Source: Pseudomonadota bacterium (GTDB lineage Bacteria; Desulfobacterota; Desulfobacteria; Desulfobacterales; ETH-SRB1). From it: a stretch of DNA of 8,991 bases. The stretch is from the NCBI GenBank assembly GCA_018897415.1, contig JAHIKR010000170.1, positions 1 through 8,991 of the forward strand, read 5' to 3'. Shown piece after piece: positions 4,014-8,991 of the stretch. How positions within the stretch are numbered: position 1 is the stretch's first letter; the number at the start of each line of letters is the position of its first letter. The notes below the pieces were generated by a model, which saw only the letters and a program-made list of their open reading frames with translations, did no database searches and had not been told where the DNA came from. Position numbers and translations under genes: made by a program.

Positions 4014-6467
4014 TTAATCTTGTTTCTTGTCCAGCACCTCCCGCGCCTTGCGCGCTAAACCTTCCGGTGAAAAAGGCTTCTCGATAAAATTAAGCCCTGG
4101 TGCCAAAACACCGTGATGAACAATAGCGTTGTCCGTATATCCAGACATGTAAATTACCCGTGTCTCAGGCCTTATGGATTGCAGCTTTTCTGCCAAGTCA
4201 CTTCCGCTCATCTTAGGCATTACCACATCCGTGAGCAACAGGTGGATCGAGCCCTCGTACGTCTCGCTGACATTCAGGGCCTTTTCACCGTTCTCTGCCT
4301 CTAGAATCGTATATCCATATTTCTTGAGGACATTTTTTGCCAGATTTCGAAGGGCATCATCATCTTCCACAATCAAGACGGTCTCAGAACCGCTGATTTC
4401 ACCCGCAAACTTCTCTTGTTCTTTACCTGCCACCACATCCTCTGCTACCCTGGGAAAGGAAATCTTGAAGGTCGTCCCTTTCCCAGGTTCGCTATAGACC
4501 CAGACATAGCCATTGTTCTGTTTCACGATGCCATAGACCATGGAAAGACCCAGACCCGTGCCGCTGCCAATCTCCTTGGTGGTAAAGAAAGGATCGAATA
4601 TGCGGAACAAGGTTTCCTCATCCATACCTGTGCCGTCGTCAGTTACAGCTATCATTACATAAGGCCCAGGCACGCATTCCACACCGCGACCACGAAAATA
4701 GGCCTCATCCATTTCCACATTGGCCGTCTCAATGGTGATCTTGCCTCCCCGGGGCATTGCGTCCCTGGCATTGACAACCAGGTTCATGAGCACCTGATCA
4801 ATCTGCCCTGGGTCTGCATAGACTCTCCATAGCTCAGGTTCTAAAACCAATAGAAATTCAATATCCTCTCCGATCATACGCTTAAGCATCTTTTCCGTTT
4901 CGCTGATCTCTTCATTGATATCCAATATCACGGGCTTGATTATCTGCTTGCGGCTGAAGGCCAGTAACTGCCGGGTCAAGGAGGCTGCGCTATTCCCTGC
5001 CTTTTTAATCTCTTCTATCTTCTCGCGTACAGGATTATCCTTTCTGATGTCCATCAAACTCAGTTCCGCATACCCGAGGATGGCAGTCAACAGGTTGTTG
5101 AAGTCATGGGCAACGCCCCCGGCCAGGGTGCCGATGGCCTCCATCTTCTGGGATTGGCGGAGTTGATCATGAAGGTTTTTCGTTTCTGTTAAATCGATGG
5201 AGGTAATAATAGCTCCTTCTGAAAAAGGGGATATCCTTATGTGAAGAAATCGATCTTCATATTTTAGCTCGAGAAACTCTTTTTGTTCGCCGGTTCTCAT
5301 ACATTCCATCAGTTCCTCAAACATGTTGATCCGATGTTTTCCGGCATAATCTTTGTACATTACATCCCCGATCTCGGGCAATCTCGCACTTAATTTTTCT
5401 TTTGCTAAGTTGTACATTACTATCTTAGCTTCATTATCTACAAAGATACTATCGATTGGGTTGTACTCAAATATGGCTCGATACTTCTCCTCACTCTTTA
5501 GCACTGCTTTCTCAGCCCGCTTTCGTTCATCTAATTCGCGCTGGAGTTGCACCGTATTTTGTATGACCTGTCGTTTGAGCATTCTGTTCCATATAAAAAT
5601 TAATACAATCCCTCCCACTGTAATTGATAAAATGATAGCAATATAAAGTAACATCTTTTTTCTTGGAAACAGATCCTTATAACCGAAAGGGACCCATTTG
5701 CTGTAAATGGCCTGCCTTTCTTTCTGGTCTATTGCTGCCAACCCCTTCTCAAGAATATTATTTAAAATTGGCCAATCTTTCCTTGAAGCAAATGTAATAT
5801 TCCACGCATAGTCTATTGTCCCTGCAACGCGCAGGTTCGATATTTTCATTTTTTCAATGAGGTATGAAGCGACTGACAGGTCGGTTATGATAGCATCAGC
5901 TCTACCGAAAGAAACCATTTGTAGACCAGTAAGGTCGTCGCTAACCGGTTCTATAATTAATTTCGGGTGGTTGTTTTTAATAAAACTAAATGATGCATAT
6001 CCCTTTACTATTACAATCTTCATGCCCACCATTTTTTCAAGGGTTAAAGGACGGTGATATTTTTCTCTAACAATGATCGCGTTTGGAATCTCGAGGTAAG
6101 ACTTGGTGAATGTAAGATACTCTCTTCGCTCGGGTGTATTGTGAACTGAACCGATTACGTCGATTTCTCCCTGTTTGGCTTTTTCAATGATTTCATACCA
6201 GCTGTTTGCTTGGACCTTGGCGAATCTGCAATCAAGCTTTTGTTCAATACGTCTTAGATAGTCAGATGTTACTCCTTTATGAGTACCTTCAGAATCAACA
6301 AATTCGATTGGTGGATAATTAGGTAATAGAGCATACCGGATCTTTCCATCGTGTTTTATAAGCCACTGCCTCTCTTCCTGGGACAAGATGTCCTTACCAC
6401 CTGCCGCTGAAAATACGGAGACTTGGACAGCAATAAATATAATGAGTAAGCTAAAAAACCTTTTCAT
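4014..6467 (-). CDS. Membrane-bound hybrid sensor histidine kinase with periplasmic SBP_bac_3 sensor
   Basis: I chose the ATG at 6467 (817 residues): it follows GGAG and directly begins a signal-type sequence (MKRFFSLLIIFIAV). An in-frame TTG at 6500 would add 11 residues but has no ribosome site. Residue numbers here count from the TTG. A family-3 solute-binding-protein domain (about 40-272) would lie in the periplasm, followed by a transmembrane span (about 283-304), a coiled coil (310-338) and a PAS domain (about 339-445). HisKA has phospho-acceptor His465 (GGVAHDFNNLL). HATPase_c has Asn577 (N box), DDGTGMD (621-627) and GSGTGLGL (645-652). The receiver domain has acidic residues 712-714, phospho-acceptor Asp758, Ser786 and Lys808. 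All catalytic residues are present. The sensor type suggests an amino-acid-like or other small periplasmic ligand. No output regulator lies nearby, so it may pass phosphate to a distant partner through its receiver. Confidence 0.9.
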   Translation of the reverse strand: MKRFFSLLIIFIAVQVSVFSAAGGKDILSQEERQWLIKHDGKIRYALLPNYPPIEFVDSEGTHKGVTSDYLRRIEQKLDCRFAKVQANSWYEIIEKAKQGEIDVIGSVHNTPERREYLTFTKSYLEIPNAIIVREKYHRPLTLEKMVGMKIVIVKGYASFSFIKNNHPKLIIEPVSDDLTGLQMVSFGRADAIITDLSVASYLIEKMKISNLRVAGTIDYAWNITFASRKDWPILNNILEKGLAAIDQKERQAIYSKWVPFGYKDLFPRKKMLLYIAIILSITVGGIVLIFIWNRMLKRQVIQNTVQLQRELDERKRAEKAVLKSEEKYRAIFEYNPIDSIFVDNEAKIVMYNLAKEKLSARLPEIGDVMYKDYAGKHRINMFEELMECMRTGEQKEFLELKYEDRFLHIRISPFSEGAIITSIDLTETKNLHDQLRQSQKMEAIGTLAGGVAHDFNNLLTAILGYAELSLMDIRKDNPVREKIEEIKKAGNSAASLTRQLLAFSRKQIIKPVILDINEEISETEKMLKRMIGEDIEFLLVLEPELWRVYADPGQIDQVLMNLVVNARDAMPRGGKITIETANVEMDEAYFRGRGVECVPGPYVMIAVTDDGTGMDEETLFRIFDPFFTTKEIGSGTGLGLSMVYGIVKQNNGYVWVYSEPGKGTTFKISFPRVAEDVVAGKEQEKFAGEISGSETVLIVEDDDALRNLAKNVLKKYGYTILEAENGEKALNVSETYEGSIHLLLTDVVMPKMSGSDLAEKLQSIRPETRVIYMSGYTDNAIVHHGVLAPGLNFIEKPFSPEGLARKAREVLDKKQD

Positions 6468-6547
6468 GCTTTCTTTCACTCCAAATTCTCTGAATTCCAA
6501 AGATATTGCTTGTTAATGAGCAATGGCGGTAACTGAATGATTTTTGC

Positions 6548-6576
6548 ATTATACTTGAATACCGACAATTCAACAA
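6548..6576 (-). promoter_or_regulatory. Candidate sigma-70 promoter of the sensor kinase
   Basis: A perfect minus-strand -10 TATAAT (6548-6553) follows a 17-base spacer from TTGTTG (6571-6576, three of six matches to the -35 consensus). Transcription would start near 6541, leaving a leader of about 75 bases before the ATG at 6467. That leader contains a small hairpin, ATTGCT/AGCAAT (6505-6510 and 6519-6524). Confidence 0.5.
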
Positions 6577-6668
6577 TACTGATGAAATAGGGAATTAAAC
6601 ACAAAAATTTAAAAAAGCGAAAATCGCCTCTCCCTTCACGTCAGATACAATTATATTGTTATAACCTA

Positions 6669-6863
6669 TTATTTTATCACCCATTTTTTCTTATAGGTTG
6701 AAATAGGTTTTATGGTATCAGGTGATAAGAAACCTCTATTAATTTTAAATTGCATGTGGACTTTCTTCCTTAATTTGGTAATTTCGTATTCTCTTATCTG
6801 TGGCTTTGCTCTTGTTGTGTGCATTCGAACCATATAATCGACCAAATTCACAATCCTAAGCAA
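6669..6863 (-). CDS. Unrecognised small basic ORF
   Basis: A 64-codon frame opens with TTG at 6863, and a more credible ATG lies at 6833 (54 residues). The product is strongly basic (many Lys and Arg, for example TKLRKKVHMQFK) and has no signal peptide or membrane span. I recognise no family. No Shine-Dalgarno sequence precedes either start. It overlaps the neighbouring small ORF by 8 bases on the same strand. It may be a decayed gene or chance in AT-rich DNA. Confidence 0.2.
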   Translation of the reverse strand: MLRIVNLVDYMVRMHTTRAKPQIREYEITKLRKKVHMQFKINRGFLSPDTIKPISTYKKKWVIK

Positions 6864-6993
6864 TCATTGAATGTATCACCTTTGTTACTTTCCCTGTTCG
6901 CCGATCTCTTATTTTAAAGTCTTCACTTAAAACTGTAGCATGAGGATATCGTTTTGGGAGATAACGAATTGATTTTTGTTGGAGATTAGACAT
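6856..6993 (-). CDS. Unrecognised 45-residue ORF
   Basis: The frame runs from an ATG at 6991-6993 to a TAG at 6856-6858. The peptide is basic and has a protein-like middle (YPHATVLSEDFKIRDRRTGK) that could be a short beta-rich or nucleic-acid-binding segment. No family is recognised and no ribosome site is evident. Its stop overlaps the start of the next small ORF. It could be the surviving start of a broken larger gene. Confidence 0.25.
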   Translation of the reverse strand: MSNLQQKSIRYLPKRYPHATVLSEDFKIRDRRTGKVTKVIHSMIA

Positions 6994-7202
6994 AATTCAT
7001 CAATATGTTCGAATGTTCGACAAATAGTCTTGCATGTCATAAACAGCGAACCAGTTAGTAGATAGTTTCTTGATAACTACCAAAATGAAAAATACTTGAC
7101 AAGTAACATTTCGATTTCTTTATTGTTTTTCTAACTGGATAATATATAAAATAGTAAAGTTATAACGAAGCAAATTTCGGGGAATTTAACCCAATAACTC
7201 AC
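6994..7202. other. AT-rich intergenic stretch without genes
   Basis: No protein-like frame is visible on either strand. It holds a direct repeat TGTTCGAATGTTCGA (7006-7020), the near-palindrome ACTTG-A-CAAGT (7094-7104), and promoter-like sequence at 7096-7152. Base composition is clearly more AT-rich than the flanking genes. Confidence 0.5.
7096..7124 (+). promoter_or_regulatory. Candidate sigma-70 promoter pointing toward the rhomboid gene
   Basis: A perfect TTGACA (7096-7101), a 17-base spacer and TTTATT (7119-7124, four of six) form a promoter-like pair. A second candidate follows, TTGTTT (7123-7128) with TATAAA (7145-7150) at 16 bases. Either would give a leader of about 180-210 bases that includes the GC-rich palindromes before the rhomboid start. 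In AT-rich DNA such matches are partly expected by chance. Confidence 0.35.
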
Positions 7203-7311
7203 GCCTGTCTGCGTGCAACGCACAGGCAGAAAAATCTGTGTAACCTGCCCGCTTGTGCTTCCCTGCCCGCCTGCTTCGCAACGCGAAGCAGGCGGGGCAG
7301 TGGCAGGCGGG
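7203..7311. repeat. Cluster of GC-rich palindromes (REP-like)
   Basis: Two strong hairpins lie in series. The first pairs GCCTG (7203-7207) with CAGGC (7223-7227) and TGCGT with ACGCA around a GCA loop. The second pairs 7263-7279 with 7283-7300 over 17 bp with one bulged base and an AAC loop (core GCCTGCTTCGC). The word CTGCCCGC or its complement recurs at 7252-7258 (partial), 7263-7270 and about 7303-7311. The unit is much richer in GC than its surroundings, as expected for a dispersed extragenic palindrome. It lies 28 bp upstream of the rhomboid ATG, so it would be in that mRNA leader. There is no T-run to make it a terminator. Confidence 0.65.
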
Positions 7312-7338
7312 TCTGTGGATTAAAGAAAGCCCCTTTTT

Positions 7339-8205
7339 ATGGTTATCATATTTGAGAATCTCTCAGCAAATCAGGCCGATACATACCGGCTGGTCCTGTC
7401 ATCATCCGGCATTTCACACCGCTCAAGAAAAGGAAAGCACGGGTGGGATATATTGGTGAATGATACGGAGCACGAAAAGGCCATAAACAAGATCGAACAA
7501 TACCTTAAAGAGAACCAGGATTTCCATCCAACAGATGAGCCCCTTCGTCATGAGTATCGCAAGACATTTACGGGACTATGGGTATCTGCTATATTGCTGG
7601 CATCCCATGTGGCCATCACAATAGGCAATGATAGTGAGGTCTTCGTCAGAACGTATGGGGCATCGGCCTTTCACATTTTGCGCGGAGAATTATACAGGAG
7701 CGTGACCGCCCTGATGATTCATGCAAACGCCATGCACCTTGCGGGCAACATGCTTGGCATTGCTATATTTGGTACCGCTGTCTGTACCATCACGGGCTGG
7801 GGTGTTGGCTGGTTTATGATCCTTGCCACCGGCGTATTGGGCAATCTGATGAGTGCTGTCTTGTACAAGACAGGTCATCTTTCGATCGGGGCCTCTACCG
7901 CTGTCTTTGGAGCAGTCGGCATCCTGGCTGCGCACCAGTTTTTCAAGAAGTTTAGGCTGCCTGGCCAGCGAATGAGGGCGTGGCTTCCCCTGGGTGCGGG
8001 GCTGGCCCTCCTTAGTATTCTTGGTTCAGGAGAGCATACTGATTTGGCGGCTCACCTCTTTGGCTTTATAGCCGGGCTTATACTGGGGGCTTTTTATGGT
8101 GTTTTTGTGAAACGGCCGGCAACAAGGGCCTATCAGATATGTTTCCTTCTTATAGCCTTAAGCGTCCTTGTCATGTCGTGGATGAGAGGTTTTGGCCAAG
8201 GATAG
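7339..8205 (+). CDS. Rhomboid-family intramembrane serine protease
   Basis: This 288-residue multi-span membrane protein should cleave substrate transmembrane helices within the bilayer. A soluble N-terminal region (about 1-75) precedes spans at about 78-96, 115-145, 153-177, 182-200, 214-230, 236-256 and 264-281. The catalytic serine is Ser186 in GASTAVFG (184-191) and its partner is His239 in AAHLFGF. HANAMHLAGN (128-137) supplies the conserved His133 and Asn137 that line the oxyanion site. The soluble N-terminus looks like the small alpha/beta domain seen ahead of some bacterial rhomboids (similar in layout to the GlpG N-domain or DUF2007), with WDILVND as one strand. An in-frame TAA at 7321 and the absence of other starts fix the ATG at 7339; its ribosome site is weak (AAAGAAAG, distant). 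Substrates are unknown. Confidence 0.9.
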   Translation: MVIIFENLSANQADTYRLVLSSSGISHRSRKGKHGWDILVNDTEHEKAINKIEQYLKENQDFHPTDEPLRHEYRKTFTGLWVSAILLASHVAITIGNDSEVFVRTYGASAFHILRGELYRSVTALMIHANAMHLAGNMLGIAIFGTAVCTITGWGVGWFMILATGVLGNLMSAVLYKTGHLSIGASTAVFGAVGILAAHQFFKKFRLPGQRMRAWLPLGAGLALLSILGSGEHTDLAAHLFGFIAGLILGAFYGVFVKRPATRAYQICFLLIALSVLVMSWMRGFGQG

Positions 8206-8215
8206 AAGGAGAAAT

Positions 8216-8991
8216 CTATACAATAATTCCAGCACTTTTTAGGAAAGATTCAATATCCCTCCAGAACACCTTCCAGTTTGGAGGACAATCGTTGTGCCCG
8301 CAATCATAGGTTATCATTTTGACGTTTTTCGCTGCCTTGTAAAGAGCAACTCCATGAGGATAAGGAATTATTTCATCATATCTTCCGTGAATTATCAGTA
8401 TGGGTTTTGAATAGGATTTGACTACTGTTAAATTGTCAAATGGATCCTTTACAAGAAAGCCTGGAATAAAGAACTTTGAGGCCATTGACCGGATACTTAT
8501 AAATGTTGATTTAAGGATTAAAGCCGCTGAAGGCCGCTTTGAAGCAAGTGCGCAGGCTGCACCGCCGCCGATTGAACGCCCGAATATTATAATTCTTTCA
8601 GAATCAACATCCTTACGTGTCACTAAATGATCATATGCTGAAAGAAAAGCTTCATTAATGCTTTTTTGAGAAGGGCTTCCCTTAGACCTGCCGTAACCAG
8701 GGTATTCAACAAGCATTACCCCAACTCCAAGGTCAGCAAAATTCTTAAACTCCCCGGGCCAAAAGTCAATTAATTCAGCATTGCCATGAGCAAAGATTAC
8801 AGCCGGACAAGCGCCTTTATTATGCCCGGGTGCTGGTGGCAGAAACCATGCTTCAACCTTTCCGGAACTTGTGCTTAGCCATATTTTTTCCAGACCGTAA
8901 ATATTATCTTCTGCACTTGGGAATTCGGGAATTTGAAAGCGAGGGAATATGACCTGCCGCTGCACTAAAAAAAGAAAGAAACAATAAACAA
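8216..8991 (-). CDS. Membrane-anchored alpha/beta hydrolase, N-terminus cut by window edge
   Basis: The frame stays open to the end of the window. A GTG at 8965 would give 249 residues, but the upstream in-frame codons encode a hydrophobic run (VYCFFLFL) leading into VQRQVIFPRF. Hydrolases of this group normally start with a membrane anchor followed by 'QRxxIFxP', so the true start probably lies outside the window. Numbering from the GTG: oxyanion motif HGN (60-62), nucleophile Ser131 in GRSIG (129-133), acid Asp197 (HGRYDEIIP) and base His224 (CGHND) form a complete triad. The family (BEM46/ABHD13-like, 'alpha/beta fold hydrolase') includes esterases, peptidases and thioesterases; the substrate is not predictable. 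It converges on the rhomboid gene with 10 bases between stops and no terminator. Confidence 0.88.
   Translation of the reverse strand, partial: VYCFFLFLVQRQVIFPRFQIPEFPSAEDNIYGLEKIWLSTSSGKVEAWFLPPAPGHNKGACPAVIFAHGNAELIDFWPGEFKNFADLGVGVMLVEYPGYGRSKGSPSQKSINEAFLSAYDHLVTRKDVDSERIIIFGRSIGGGAACALASKRPSAALILKSTFISIRSMASKFFIPGFLVKDPFDNLTVVKSYSKPILIIHGRYDEIIPYPHGVALYKAAKNVKMITYDCGHNDCPPNWKVFWRDIESFLKSAGIIV

Noticed and set aside
4174..4832. Plus-strand open frames opposite the kinase
   Set aside because: They lie over the HATPase and receiver domains, whose catalytic motifs are intact on the minus strand; they are codon-bias shadows.
1..8991. tRNA or rRNA genes
   Set aside because: No tRNA-like cloverleaf with conserved T-loop bases or rRNA-like conserved segment was recognised by eye; a dedicated RNA search was not possible.

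Overview
The window looks like chromosomal DNA of an anaerobic, probably sulfate-reducing-type bacterium (Desulfobacterota or a relative). This is inferred from gene content: a TupABC tungstate importer, an arsenic-type ArsR regulator, a large hybrid sensor kinase of the kind common in those genomes, and moderate GC with AT-rich spacers. No rRNA, tRNA or marker gene is present to fix the taxonomy.

Layout. Positions 1-214 hold the possible tail of an unidentified gene and a small hairpin. An arsR-type repressor (215-559, minus) has a very clear sigma-70 promoter whose -10 box overlaps a dyad operator. Positions 620-790 are AT-rich and full of inverted repeats, followed by the C-terminal remnant of an AAA-type ATPase (785-985, plus). 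Next comes the tungstate operon on the minus strand, read tupA > tupB > tupC. tupB and tupC overlap by one base, but tupA and tupB are separated by a 270-bp insert. That insert has complementary ends made of heptanucleotide repeats and encloses the C-terminal remnant of a four-helix-bundle (23S rRNA intervening-sequence type) protein. Upstream of tupA lie a broken class I methyltransferase (3628-about 4010) and a membrane hybrid histidine kinase (4014-6467) with a periplasmic solute-binding-protein-3 sensor, PAS, HisKA, HATPase and receiver domains. Positions 6468-7338 are AT-rich with a kinase promoter, two unrecognised small ORFs, candidate plus-strand promoter sequences and a cluster of GC-rich palindromes. 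The right end carries a rhomboid protease (7339-8205, plus) converging on a membrane-anchored alpha/beta hydrolase (8216 to the window edge, minus).

How it fits together. TupA binds tungstate in the periplasm and TupB/TupC import it, presumably for tungsten or molybdenum pterin enzymes. The kinase may respond to a small periplasmic ligand, but no DNA-binding partner is visible. The region has gene debris at three places (ATPase tail, four-helix-bundle tail, methyltransferase) and several repeat families, which points to repeated insertion and decay. The most interesting object is the four-helix-bundle insert inside the tup operon: it resembles an rRNA intervening sequence but sits outside rRNA, and its repeat supplies the last residues and stop codon of TupA.
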